In this document: piece after piece, positions 1-11,790 of the stretch
Position numbering within the stretch: position 1 is the first letter of the stretch
Layout of the letters: every line of letters starts with the position of its first letter
Assembly: GCA_015179045.1 (NCBI GenBank)
Contig: WHUZ01000005.1
Coordinates: 1,054,001-1,118,000 of the forward strand
DNA: 64,000 bases
From: Kalaharituber pfeilii
Lineage: Eukaryota > Ascomycota > Pezizomycetes > Pezizales > Pezizaceae
Direction: 5' to 3'
Position numbers and translations under genes: made by a program
The notes under the pieces: model-generated
What the model saw: the letters and a program-made list of their open reading frames with translations, nothing else
What the model was told of the DNA's origin: nothing
Database searches by the model: none

Positions 1-1701
1 AACTGCCACTAGTATTGCAGAGCGTTCTGTTAAACTCAGTTTCTTGATTCTTGCTACCTAGAAACTAACTGCTAATAGAACTAACTGTCCTACAACATCC
101 TGATTCTCCTGCCTCCCAACTCGATTTTTTCAGCACTCATTCATACAAGCACAAACACATGGAGATTGATACTTTTTTTTTTCAAGAAAAAAAAAAAAAG
201 AAAAAGAAAAAGAAAAAGAAAAAGAAAAAGAAAAAGAAAACAAGAAAAAGAAATGCATTGTGTTCATCGTATTCATATCATATCATATCTATATAAATAT
301 CATGGCATTCACTTCATTTCCATTTACCTGTTATGTGAATGCAGTGTAAAAATGTTGTATTTTTTTTAATTTCATTTTCTGTTTGGTCATTGACATCGTG
401 ATAACGAATGTAAATATGTTCGTTGCTAGCGAGCGAGTGGTATGTTGATTATGCAGATATACTTATGCTGTGTATGGCTGTGTAGCTGCATGGAACGATA
501 CGACTAAACCATGTTTTTGGTTTTTTTTAACCGCTCAAAAGCAAAGGCAAAAAAAAAAAAAAAAAAAAAAAAAGGTGCACAGAAAAAACACAACTCTCCC
601 CAACAACCAGCCCCAGATAGAACGCAGAAATATGCACGGGTGTACTGTAAGTTTAAGTGGTCGTGATGAAGAAGCTTAATCCCTCCTCCTTTTTTCCTTG
701 CCCTTCTCTCTTTTTTAACCTCAACCTTCCGTTATCTTTCACCAATCTGACTTGCTCTCACTGTCTTATTTCGTCCCCTGGACCCTCCTCCCCTTCGGTC
801 CCTCTGAAGCTTTATGGATGGAAATGCAGGCAAGAAAGCAACAAGAAAGGTGGTCACGTAAGCGTATAGACATTAACGGATGGAGGAAAAAAAAAAATGA
901 TGGTCATGAAAAGAAAATGAAAAGGTATCAAAGAAAGCCTAATTCCTCTTTCTTTCTTATCATCTATCCCTTTTCTTGCCCAGCTTCACCGGAATGAGCC
1001 AAGCAGCGCTTGAATTCCATGCAATATCTTCACCTTCGTGAGGTTGCCACTCCACTACAGCAAAAAGGAAACAAAGACGTGTATGAATGGAGATGGTCAC
1101 AAGCAACTCAGTAAGCCCAGATACTAACAAAACACCACAAGAACCCAGACATTACGTAAGAAAACAAACATAAATCAAAACAAATCCAAACGTTATTCAA
1201 GTGCGAACAAGCAGCATAGCAAAATAACTAGTTATAAATAAAGAATAAACATCATATTACATGCGACAGAGAAAAACAATGGCAAAAAGAGGCAACCATC
1301 CCAGAAGTAAACAACCGGCAAAGGAAACAAAGTTGACTGAAATTTCCATAGTACAATGTGCTTATCCATCCCCCTATCAGACGATGATTTAGTTGAAGGA
1401 GAGGGGAATTAGATAATACTTTTCATAACGGAGAAACATTAAAACACAAAGAGTTAAATAGGCAAACCGAAAAATAAAATTTAGCCATGCAGAAATAGTT
1501 ATGGAATTAAAACTTGTGGTCTGCGTGGTGAGGTTTAGAGGGGTAAAAAAAGGGGACGAGGCTGGTAAAAAGGGTAATGATTGAAAACTGAAACTTTCAT
1601 CTTCTGTAAGCAGTATTCCTCCCTAGGGTATCGTACAAATCCTGAACAAATAACAAAATTAGAAAACAAAATAGAAATAGCAATGAACACCTCTCGATTG
1701 C
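1..1701. other. gene-free flank with simple-sequence tracts
   Basis: No convincing coding sequence is visible. The stretch holds an A-rich hexanucleotide microsatellite (about 186-253), a run of 25 A (549-573), and AT-rich sequence. Its right end is downstream of the GBD/FH3 gene, so part of 1,000-1,700 is probably that gene's 3' untranslated region. Confidence 0.5.
186..253. repeat. AAAAAG microsatellite
   Basis: About eight to ten near-perfect copies of AAAAAG follow a short pure-A run, with one interruption at about 240-243. It is a simple tandem repeat and encodes nothing credible. Confidence 0.9.
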
Positions 1702-4700
1702 TTAGAAGGCCCACCCATCAGCCTCAACCTTTGCTCCAAGATTTAAGGTTGGTAAGTCCAAGGCAACCTTCGGCACCGGATCCTCTCTTCTCTTCACTGG
1801 ACTCTCCCGAATGGGCAACTGTGTCTCTTGGCTTTCGGGACTCGGCTGCACCAGCCCGACACGACCTCCTTTTGGCGCATTGTTCATCATAAAATTGCCA
1901 GTTTGCACGTCTATGATGCGCCAACCATCCTCAATTGAAGCCTTGACCCATGTCTTCAAGCCGTCATGAACGGCAGAACAACCATGGAGACGCTCCTTGC
2001 ATGTCCGTAGGGTTCCGCCCATAACTTTTTCCCAACCAGAGTTTTGTAGATCCTTGCGCAAAACATTCCGTTCCTCTTGAGTCTCCAGAGATGCAATAAT
2101 ACCATTGAGAAGATCAAGGTGTGTTGCAAGGTAGGTAGTTGCTTCCCATTCGACACCTCCTACGTATGGAGCAGCAGGAACAGGCGGTCGCTCTTGCGGA
2201 AAGTGTCGTGCTGCGTAAGTATCTCCAGTGGGTATATCAGTTGGCTCTATGTCAATAACATTCCGGCTGTGAAGGAATATCCAGAAAACCTCCTTTGTAA
2301 CATTTGTTACTTCCTTGCACCACCTCTTGTATGGCCTCTTTGTATGGATCTTTTCAATGAAATCAATGGGTCTCTTATGTTCTCCAGGCGGCTTGTCACT
2401 GAGGTATTCGAGAATTCTGGTAGCTCTTGTTGCCCGGGTATCAGAGCCCTTATTAGTAGCCCCACCTTCAGCTTGTTCCACTGGGGCAGCTGCTAGATAT
2501 GTAAAAAGCATGCTAAAAACTATCCCTCTTGTTGTAAATTCGCTCGGACCCTTACGCTCTTCATCAAAAATCATATCTACTAGCCTCGAGAAAAGCTCCT
2601 TCTCAACAATCCTAAGCTTTTCTAGAGCCATACTTGCTGTACACAGAGCCTTCAGACAGAGAAGAAGCTCGTGCAAAATGTTATCTTCATGCTCTTCTCT
2701 CCACTCAACATTCAAACAGCGGTAGAGAACGTCAATGAGCGCGCTCAGGCCCCCCAGAAGGATGAAATCTTCTACCCATCGAAGTCTTTCATTGCGAAGA
2801 AATAATCTTAGCTTGTGCAACTTTGCAACCTCAACGTCCTTCATTCCGCTATTCTTCTTCCTAGCAGGGGTGATTGCAAGGCTGAGATAAGTTACGTAAT
2901 CATCAGGAGGTACTGTACCACCTCGAGTAGCTTTTGTTGGAGAAACCTCACCACTAGATGTAGGGATAACTGGCGCAAGTAATGTTGACTTGAGTCTCAT
3001 TGTTGGTTTCTTTGGCGAGGGTTGCGGTGGAGGGGAGTCTGTCGGTTTCTGTTTCTTTGTGGGTGAGCTGCTTCGTTCCTTATCCTTTCCTAAACCGAAC
3101 GTGCGGCTCCGTGGCCTTGCTCGTTTAGTCGGTGTCCCTTCTGTGGCTCCCATTGAGAGGTCGAAGGGTTCGTCAAGCTTCTTCTGCTCGGAAGCAGAGA
3201 CAGTCGAAATGCTGTGCTTATGTCCGTTGTTTGTGTGGGGCCTTCTTGAGAAAAGGCCGGATACTCCTCCCAAAGTATGGGAATGAGAATGACCATGGCC
3301 AGTTGTTTGTTGCGGGGGTATTGGGGAAGCCCCAACATTTTCAAGCTCTGATTCATTGTTAATGAAGTGCTGCTTCACCCGGGGATCCAGATTCCGAAGC
3401 TTCTGGCGCATATTTGGGGCTACTCCTCGGTTGTCCTACAGTGATTGGAATTAGCATTTATCACGGCCTAATGTTATTGGCGCCCTGGAAGCAATTACCA
3501 GTAGTGCTTCAAAGGCTTTATCGATATCCATCTTATCACACTCACTGTTGGGTTTGTTCGACTTGTCTGATTTGTCTGAGCCTGTCTTGCTATCCCCGCT
3601 GCGCACACTTTCACCGCTAGAGCTCCCTGTGCCTCCTCGCCGCTCATCCATGCTCATTCGCGTGCCGTCCCAGCTGCCCCGCCCGTTCGATACCCGCAGC
3701 CCGCCAATGCCGATCCCGTCCCCCGAGCAGAAGCCATTCCCCGGTGCAGGTGCATAGTATGCACTCTTCGGCCGAGCCTTCAGGCCGATCTCGTAGCCCT
3801 GGCCGTGGAAGTTCCGCTGCGACGACGGCGTGTAGGCCGCTGGCGTGTAAAGGGCGATGGCGTCGCCGTTGGTCTTCGGGGTGCGGGGCCGGCGCTGGAA
3901 GTCGACGGAGGGTCGCGGAGAGGGGTGCACGTAGTCGGACGAGCTGGAGCCACGGGACGGGGGCGGGTGGCGCGGCTCCTGTGGCGCGTACTGCGACGTG
4001 CGCTGCTGCTGCAGGAAGGACGCCGGTCGCTCGCGGGGCGCGAAGAGCGAGGGCGACGCGACCGGCGAGCCGCCTGCCGAGCCCGGCGCCCCCTGTGCCG
4101 GCGCGGCGCCCATCTGTGGCGTCCTGGCGCCGGGCACCGGCACCGGGCCCGTCGCGCTCGGCGGCTGCAGTGAACGTGGCGCCTGGTTCTCCTTGTTCGT
4201 CTCCACCCTCTTCGCCCCTCTTCGCCCGATCCGCAGTGCATAGTTGCTTCCAGAGCTCTGCGGCCTGCTGGTGCTGTTGCTGCTGTCCCCCACATCCCGC
4301 TCCTTTGCTACAGCTGGCGATCGGTCTCGCACCTTTCCTTTAAGAATTGAAAAGTCGATAGTGCTGCGAGCTTTGTTCGGCTTCGTAGGGTCGGCGTCGC
4401 CATCTCCAGTGCCTTTTGCTAGATTAAAAATTCCGCTGTGCCTGTTTGGTTCTACTCGCTCTTTCGCTTGTGAACTCCCTCCCAATTCCGACACAGATAC
4501 CGACTTCCTATGTAACCCATTTATGCTGCCACTCTGACCGTTTCTATTTTTCTCTGGAGGCTTTATTCTCGAGTAGGTCTCATAAAATGGCGGGTTGGGA
4601 GGAGTCAATGGCTCCAGGGCAACGAATGTATCCTTCCTAAGTTCGAGATAAGCGCTCTGTTTACTTTTGCTCACTGGGGTAGAGCTGGTCAAGACAGTTT

Positions 4701-4830
4701 GCTGTGCTGGCTTCCTCGACGAGCGGGGCGTGACAAACGACTTGAGAATTGACGACGTGGAGCGTTTTGACGGACTCGACTGGGTCGGCTCTGTTATTGT
4801 TGCCGTTGTTGTGGTGAAAGAGGGTGACAT
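1702..4830 (-). CDS. Diaphanous-type GBD/FH3 domain protein lacking FH2
   Basis: Two exons (4830-3499 and 3435-1702) join across a 63-bp intron (3436-3498, GTAATT...TGTAG) into about 1,021 residues. The intron is needed: splicing joins EALL to DNRGVAPN and completes the Rho GTPase-binding helix region (about residues 433-465, with MRQKLRNLDPRVK), as in formin N-termini. Residues about 620-960 form an armadillo-like FH3 region (WVEDFILLGGLSALIDVL, then LHELLLCLKALC). The first 430 residues are Ser/Pro/Arg-rich and probably disordered, with a very GC-rich coding patch near 3,880-4,180. No proline-rich FH1 or actin-nucleating FH2 follows; the protein ends in ADGWAF at a stop. I infer a Rho/Cdc42 effector or scaffold for polarised growth rather than an actin nucleator. 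Start: ATG with A at -3. No reliable gene name. Confidence 0.88.
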
Positions 4831-7800
4831 TTTGGCGTGTTTATTTGTTTATTCTGGAGATTTGGAATTGTTTATGCGTAAGGAAGTGAGCTGCCCACCC
4901 GGATAGGTGATTTAGGCAGCAAACTCTTCGACGACCTTAGACTTTGTTTCGCTGACCTATTTATGTTTGCTGCACTTCCAGTATTCCTCCTCCGCCGGCA
5001 AGTGGAGCGTTGAGTTGACGAAACTGCAAAATTCAAGTCTGGAAGAAAGGGAGACAAGAAGACACGATAAGAAACTTGACGGAAAACAAAATGCTGAGCT
5101 AACGGAATGAAACAAAGTCGTGTCGGTAGCAATGGATTACACCATGGACAATCACGGCGAAATGAGGTGATGAGAATGTGGCAGTGTTGTCAAGAAGGGA
5201 ATAGAAATTAGAGGTGGGGAGGGATGAAGGGTTTAAGAGGCCCTTCGCCAGGGATGTTGAAGATGGTGTAGTGTGTTTTTGGTTGGACAGTATCTTGGGA
5301 GGTGGGTGAAGGGGTTCAGGCGGGTATGTACGTTTGTAAATGTCGATCGAGGAGACCGTTATTAATCTTCTAAAACACCAGTATGGAAAGGTGAAGGTGA
5401 AGAAAGAATAGAATATGTAACTCAGAAATGAAGGGCAAACAGGGCTACTGTGATGACCGCTCGCATAGTGAGACTCGGTTGAGAGGGAAACCTAGAAACC
5501 GTTCTAGTTCGCGATACTTGAACCAAGTCCAGTTGCAAATATCAAGTGCAAACTATACAAATAGAAAAAGAAAAATTTATTGAGGAAGGACGCAGCTTGT
5601 GTTTGTCAACAGCCGAACAATCAATCAATGAAATCCTTTTTTTTTTTTTTTTGATGATTCGGGAATATGCAATCGGCCTCAAATGGGCCATGATGAGCTG
5701 CGGTGTTGTGGCAGGGATATGCGGTTGTTGTATGCTGTTGCCGCAGCAACCCCGCATAGGCAACCGGCCTTATCCAACAGCATCAGTATCGAGGCCTACC
5801 ACGTTTGCACATCGTAGTACGACAAACCATGGCGACAAACTCTGCCAGGACATTAAGATCTGCAAGAAGAGGTAAGAAACCTTTGACCATCCTCATTCAG
5901 TCAAAAATTCATGCTCTACCAGTACATAACCCTCACATGCGATGCCACATTCATTCATCACCTTTGAATTCACTTGGCTTTCTCTCTGTAACCAACCGCC
6001 GCACCCTGGTTCTTAAATTCCTCATGATCTCTTCAATCTGTCAATTGTCTCAAATCTTGTGAAGAGACCAGGGTTCAAACGTGGATGGCTCTATCTATAA
6101 TCCCCTCCTAAATTGGTATTCCCTTTGTACCTCATTGTAGGGCATTACTTTACGATGTCATCCAGCAGTGAGCACATGGTTGAGAATTACTCAGTTAGTA
6201 TGGCTGAGCGAGTTTCTCTCGCCCCATCAGACCTCCCAGGCGGCAGTTTAGACATTGATTAACACTGCCTTTGCACTGTTTTTCGCAAGACGAGAACAGC
6301 TGTCCATTCAGATTTAGGGACAAACGTCTCGGCGCTGGGATTCCCAAAATAATCCAAATCAGGTTGAGTCTCATGCATCAACTTGATCCATCACCTACAT
6401 CTGTCAAAGCACCCCTAGCAAGTAGCTTATTGTTGCATATTCCGGCCATAATCCTGCTCTGCCGCACTATGCTGACTGGCTGCTTTCCCCTGCACTCTGC
6501 AGGACTTTCCAGCGGCCTTGCCCTTCCCCTTCCATCTCTTTGGACTTTGCACTGGCTGGGGAAACTCCCTCAGCCGTTTTCTGACATGAGCTTAAGACTT
6601 GTCCAGTATTTTCTATCCTGGCGAGGCATGCCCATTCCCTTTCGAGCTTGGTATTCTCCCCACTTCTGGTATTGTTCCGACCAATAGAAATTCTCCACGC
6701 GCCTTACCACGCCTCCATAAATGAATCTGTGCCAGAGGTACCCAGAGTAAGGTACAAGTCAGCGCTTCTGCAGCTTGAGTCTGCTTTGGATCTTAGCTTT
6801 CACCCAAAACGAGCCTTAGTCCATGGCCAAGAATGGGAACTTGTAAACATCGCGATGCTCAGCCTGGCGGTGCTCGCCCCTCACAAACAAAGCCACCTCG
6901 TACCAAGCGCATGCTACACGTGCAAAGCGAATTGCCTAGCAAAGAGTAAACCCACCTAGCTAGCGCTTCATCGCCGAGACATCGCCCCATCCGCATGACC
7001 ATCGATTCAAAATCATCCCATTCCGACTTTAGAGTTCCGTCCCCCGGGAGTATGATAGATATATATCACGCACACCAACAAGGTGCGCAGTTGCAAGCCC
7101 TAACTAGGACTGCTCTAGCCTCGGCACTGCTATGCTATTTGACACAAGGACTGTAAAACTTTCTTGGTGCGGTGCCCAGACTCTCTTGGCACATTTAATT
7201 TTTCTCTGTGGGCGAGCGGCATCAAGTGTAAAAACAAAATAAACAAATGCATTAGTCACGTGGAACCGCACTACTGGCTATAATGAAACTCTTGATAGTG
7301 AAATCCTGGCTATAGTGAAGGAATGGGCGAGATCGGTTGCGCACGCAGCTAAAACACCCTGGCTATAGTGAAAAGAAGTGCTATAGTGAAAGTGAAAGAC
7401 TTTTCAGGACTAATTAATTCAGCTACAGGTAAAGTTTACTTGCTATAGTGAAACACCGGGGGGGTGGGGGGGGCCTCAGTACTGCCTTATGTAATAGGCT
7501 TAGCAGATTGGTAATTTAATTCAAGTATCAATACAAGAAAGAAAAAGAAAACTTTTAGCATATCTGACTGCTTCAAAATCATAGGCATTGAAGATAATGC
7601 CATTACCTTGCAATCGGAATTAGGAAATAATATGCATAAGTCTTCTGAAGTCACTTCTCTTGGGCATTGTCCCACTTCCTAGCGAGCATAATATATCTTC
7701 TATTTCTCTAGAGCTGGGCATCCAAAGCAGTGTCGGGAAGTCATGATATTAGTAGCTTGGTAAGGAACTGAATTCACACTTGAGATACCCTGAAAATTTC

Positions 7801-8044
7801 CTCATATGACAATTTATTGCCTACCTTGGGGGCCGGCATGTGACCCATCACTATAGAAAACTGGTCAGATTCTTGGCCTCCATTATAGCCAGGGTGACCT
7901 GTGCTCTCTTACTGATGCACCGTCCCCATTATTGTCACTGCGAACTCATCATCGCACGCTATTCCTCTTCAAATGTTCCTACCAGTCTTTTGCTGCCTTT
8001 TTGGGCTCGAGGAGAGGAAACCTGCAGGGCTTAAATTTTGAACA
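4831..8044. other. promoter side of the GBD/FH3 gene and gene-poor spacer
   Basis: The bases just above 4830 should hold the promoter of the minus-strand GBD/FH3 gene. Beyond about 5.5 kb only short open frames without recognisable motifs are present. The only structured signal is a cluster of CTATAGTGAA motifs at 7276-7457, listed separately. Confidence 0.4.
7276..7457 (+). repeat. cluster of CTATAGTGAA motifs
   Basis: Six copies or near-copies of (GG)CTATAGTGAA lie within 182 bp, at about 7276, 7293, 7308, 7361, 7380 and 7442, all on the plus strand and irregularly spaced. Irregular repetition of a short motif like this is typical of subterminal transposase-binding repeats of DNA transposons or MITEs. 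No element boundary or target-site duplication could be fixed. Confidence 0.55.
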
Positions 8045-9007
8045 ATGTCCCAGCTTGTGTCTAAGGCCTTCTCAAGGAATGTAGATCCTGCCCTGCCGAA
8101 GAACGAGGCCGAACCGCAGGGAGTCATCTGGCATGAGATACTGGTACCACGGAAAAGAGAATTTCCCTATACCACACTTTCTCCGTCGACTCTGGCTCCA
8201 CAAGCACTCAAGAAAATGCTGACAATAGTCTTCATGGTATTGTCCTCATAAAATGCTACATCAACTAACTGTAACAGGTCACAATCGGGAAAGCTTCTGC
8301 TTACTCTGATGTTATCCGAGGACATTCAGAAAATGCTTTAAATGATGAAGCGGCAGTTCAGCTACTCCATGATGAGACTATAGCTAGTTGCCCTTTTCGC
8401 ATGATGAGCAAGAGGACGAGGATCAACTTGAGCTCTCCGTCATGTGTTACCAAAGCACCCCACTTGCTCTAGATTCTGGCCTTGCATCCACTGCCCCGAT
8501 TCCATCTACCTTCCCTCCTGATGATACAGCCTCACGTTTCCCCCTCTTCTACCAGAGGACTTTCTGAATCTGTACGAGACTACCCGCACCTCGTTCGCAT
8601 TGAGCATCTCCTCTGAAGGGGATACGTCCCAGTCACATCCGCCATCTTCCCTCCCACTACTTCCACCTCTACCATCTTCGACAAACCTTGAAGACCCGCC
8701 AGCTCCACAGCAACTCTTCAGGGTTCAATCCCTAAATGCAAATAACCCATTCGACAAACCAAAGCCAATCTCTACCATTGTTGGTGTCATTGCCATTTCT
8801 CAGCTGGTCCCTGAAGTTCAAAATACGGAACTGATAGAATTGACTATTGGAGATGAAGCAGCCTTGGGAGTTAGAGTAACAAGTTGGTTGGACTCTCCGA
8901 GCCCTGAATTGTGGGAAAAGTTAATCGGCGAGGTAAAAACGAAAGGATGCAATTCTGCTACAAAATACTGCAACCCATATGTACATCGCAAAAGTACACA
9001 TAAATAG
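8045..9007 (+). pseudogene. decayed OB-fold-like protein gene
   Basis: A good ATG (gaacaATGT) opens a frame that continues after a 41-bp intron (8237-8277, GTATTG...GTAACAG, branch CTAAC). Coding-like sequence then jumps frame near 8398 and again in a C run near 8541-8545. The final 135-codon stretch contains PFDKPKPISTIVGVIAISQL and then IELTIGDEAALGVRVTSWL, whose beta-strand spacing recalls an OB-fold found in uncharacterised ascomycete nucleic-acid-binding proteins. The second half of such a domain is missing; the reading ends in an unrelated tail and stop at 9007. At least two frame breaks plus truncation make a pseudogene the best call. Unrecognised introns or sequencing errors are alternatives. 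The OB-fold assignment is from memory of the pattern. Confidence 0.45.
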
Positions 9008-9267
9008 TATGAGGAATGGTAAAACTGGGGAAGATATAGTGTGCTGTTGTTCTGAAAGCAAATGCTGGTCAACGTCGTCTACACCTTGGCCAGAGGAGCA
9101 TGGTTGTCAATCAACAGACTGAGAAGGTGAGAAGGGTGGTGGAATGGGTGATAGGGTTTGTTGCCGGAGGGACTCACTCTGGGTGATTCGCGGGAGGATG
9201 GTGATCGAACTATGCTATCTGAAGGTACCCAAGTGGAAAACGGCGAATAATTACTAGGAACCCCCCA

Positions 9268-9842
9268 AATTCCCAGATCCCCAGATTCCTAAAGCTAACG
9301 AGTGCTGCATAACACCCTCTACTCTCCCAACACCTGCGCTCGCTGTCTACCCCGCTGAACACCGTCCACCCGCTGAACACTATCTACCTACTGATCCAGT
9401 TGATAAAATTTTATCAAATGTAATTGGACTTATTCCCATAGTACAATGAACCCTTTAACATTGCGACTGTAATATAGAGAACTCCAAGCTGAGGATGTTT
9501 GCAGTGGTAAACACACGCGTGTCAGGTAGAAGCGATTTCGCCGTTCGCGCTGTAATTGCAGGCCATAGAGCGCTATTATTAAGCCGACTGCGATATAGAT
9601 ATCTTCATCATCATCATGACCATTATGGAGTATGGGTTGCATTTTGCTAAATCGAGTTTAGTGGATAGGTCTGAGAATCTGGGAATCTGCGAAAACCGTC
9701 TGGCAGAGGGGGGGGTGTGGTCTGCCAGAATCTGGGAATCTGGGAATCTGGAAGGGGTTCTGAAAAATCTGCGACGCCCTTGGCAGTGGCTGGTGTAGGA
9801 ATCTGGGAGTCTGGGATCTAGGAATCTGGGAATCTGGGCTAG
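9268..9842 (-). mobile_element. relic of a PIF/Harbinger-like DNA transposon
   Basis: On the minus strand (about 9640-9425) a 70-codon frame reads DDDEDIYIAVGLIIALY, then RRNRFYLTR and WSSLYYSRNVKGFIV. This resembles the N-terminal part of fungal Harbinger/PIF-type transposases (pattern W..L..S....FI..MG). The expected MG falls one frame away, so the remnant is frameshifted and no DDE core remains. Both sides carry related repeats in opposite orientation: CCCAGATTCC near 9275-9295 and several GAATCTGGGA copies at 9661-9838. Boundaries are approximate, with ACTAG at both outer edges. The family call is inference from a short pattern. Confidence 0.45.
9661..9838 (+). repeat. GAATCTGGGA subterminal repeats
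   Basis: About eight copies of GAATCTGGGA or close variants (for example near 9673, 9729, 9738, 9799, 9825) lie in 180 bp, and inverted copies sit near 9275-9295. They look like the subterminal repeats of the transposon relic they border. Confidence 0.65.
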
Positions 9843-10128
9843 TGAAAGTCATCCATAGGCCATGATATTGAGGAAAATATGTCATACGTCTATAGAGAGT
9901 ATTACTAGCCGCAGCAGCATGGCCTTCAAAGAAGGCAGGAAAAACTTTGGGGAATAAAAAGGCAGTAATGTTACTGATTGCTTTAAGATATCGATATCAC
10001 TTCAACAAACATCTCACCATGTGCAGCTAATCATCTGACTGATCAGTTAAATACAACCGTTCCGAAATCTTGGCATAGGTGTATATCGGTGGGGTCGCCC
10101 ACCCATTATTGTATTTTTTAGTTTAGTT

Positions 10129-11048
10129 TTGTTCACTTCTCTGCACTCCGGTTTCGCTGACGCTCCACCTCCGCTCCGTTACGTTACGATCGGATTCGAG
10201 TCAGCAAGTTCCCAGTATCTAGGATTATCTAACGCATTTTTATCGGTGGTTCGCTTTGGGTTAAAGTTTGGCAAGTGGATTAAGTCTTATTCCAACTTGT
10301 CTCTCCTAGACGCAGAGAAGAGATTAGGTTTGGAGTTTCAGTCAATCAAAGTGGTTTCCATTAGCGATATAATTACAGTTGTGGGGGGTGATATATTTGA
10401 AGATTGCGAGGGAGCTAGTGTGTTCAAGAATATGAAAGAGAAGGTATATAACAACATCGTGAATCATATTGGATTTGAAGGATATCCTTGGGAGTCAACT
10501 GCGGACTTTAGTGAAGGCAATGCCAGTGATTTGGTATATGCCATTATTGGCCCGGTACTGACTTGTTTGAAGCGCAAAATGGGAAGAGACATACGTTTGC
10601 GGAGGAAGAAAGAGATTGTTTCCGTGGACGGTGAGACAGGTGGAAAAGAGGAGTTTGTTCTGATGGATGTGGTTTCAGTGACGGAACGAAATTATGTTCT
10701 TGTGGTGGAGGGAAAGACGGGATTAGTCGGAGAGGCAATGAAGCAGTGCTTGCTTTCGATGAAGAACATGTGGGATAACAACAACGATGGAGATTTATGA
10801 CGACAGGGGAAAATTGGCGATTGTTCAGATATAACGGAGTATTGTTTAAGGGGTCACGGAAGATGGATGTGTTATTCTTGGGAATGGAGAACGACGGAGG
10901 AATGGATGAATGGATGTGGTTGGTGGACAGAACGTGGTCGTGGGAACATAGGTATGTTTGTTTCTCTTTGATGTTGAGATTTCTGTATATAGTTAGGGTC
11001 TGGTCGGAGGTAAAAAGGTTTGCGAATAAATCACTGTTTCGGTTATGA
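10129..11048 (+). pseudogene. frameshifted PD-(D/E)XK-like protein of a Pezizales-type family
   Basis: The first frame runs 223 codons (10129-10800) with no ATG at its 5' end, so the N-terminus is missing or in an unrecognised exon. It includes FGKWIKSYSNLSL, FEGYPWEST and the core YVLVVEGKTGLVGEAMKQCL. The sequence continues one frame over from about 10,790 as FMTTGENWRLFRYNG and KMDVLFLGMEND, then loses similarity. In the multicopy family I recall from truffle-type genomes, the two parts are contiguous (E-x-K followed by FVTTG..WR..RYDG), so one short indel near 10,780-10,795 broke the gene. The VEGK segment could be the E-x-K half of a PD-(D/E)XK nuclease fold, as in Crinkler-type proteins; that is inference. 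A mispredicted intron is unlikely because no GT/AG pair fits. Confidence 0.6.
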
Positions 11049-11790
11049 ATTTGTTTTAGATTACTGTTTCGTGATACTTCTTCATTATTTTATTGCCTGA
11101 TGGGGGTGTCGGCGGGCGAAGCCCCCTGAAATACATGAAGGTTACGAGATTCAATTTTTAAGTTAGGGGTACGGCGTTGCGGATTATGCAACGAGTTTGA
11201 TGCAGTTTGCTGTTTTAAAAGGTACTAATTTTTCTATTGTCGGGATGAGCGGTACTTAGTCGTGCGAGAGCCTATTTGATTGTTATCTCTTGTCCTCATA
11301 AGCTCATGCAGCATCCTACCAGTCTAATGCTACGGTTTGTCAGCAGACAAAGAGCTACAAGTACTGTACTGTGGGAGGGAACGGACCGGAAGTTCCGAGG
11401 AGGGGAAACGAGAACACACAATAGTAAAGAGCTAGATATAACTGCGAGGCACAAAGACAGAGACCGGTTCACTGTATTCAAGAGGACTATGAAACCCTGG
11501 AAGACGGACAGAATAACCACCCCGGTTATACTGTGATCACCCTCGGCGATGATGATGATGATGAAAGCCTCCTTCTCCCCCTCCTTATATACCCATCACC
11601 CTCTGGTCCCCTCCCCCTTGTGGTAATCGCCGCTCCTCAGTCCCTCAGGGCCCTCCTTCCCTCTCGGGTAGTCTCACCCAGGCTGTCATGGTCTCCCTTT
11701 CCCCTTGGGTAGTCTCATCTAGGCCTTCATGGTCCCCCCTTCCATCTTGAGTTATCATCCACCGTTGCATCATCCTGCGCCAAGATTCCC
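11049..11790. other. spacer with short tandem segments
   Basis: No gene is seen. It holds a GAT microsatellite (about 11,546-11,563) and two imperfect copies of a pyrimidine-rich segment with GGGTAGTCTCA near 11,669 and 11,705. Confidence 0.4.

Noticed and set aside
3744..4343. Plus-strand open frames of up to 199 codons opposite exon 1 of the GBD/FH3 gene
   Set aside because: They are antisense shadows of a GC-rich coding patch; composition is Arg/Ala low complexity.
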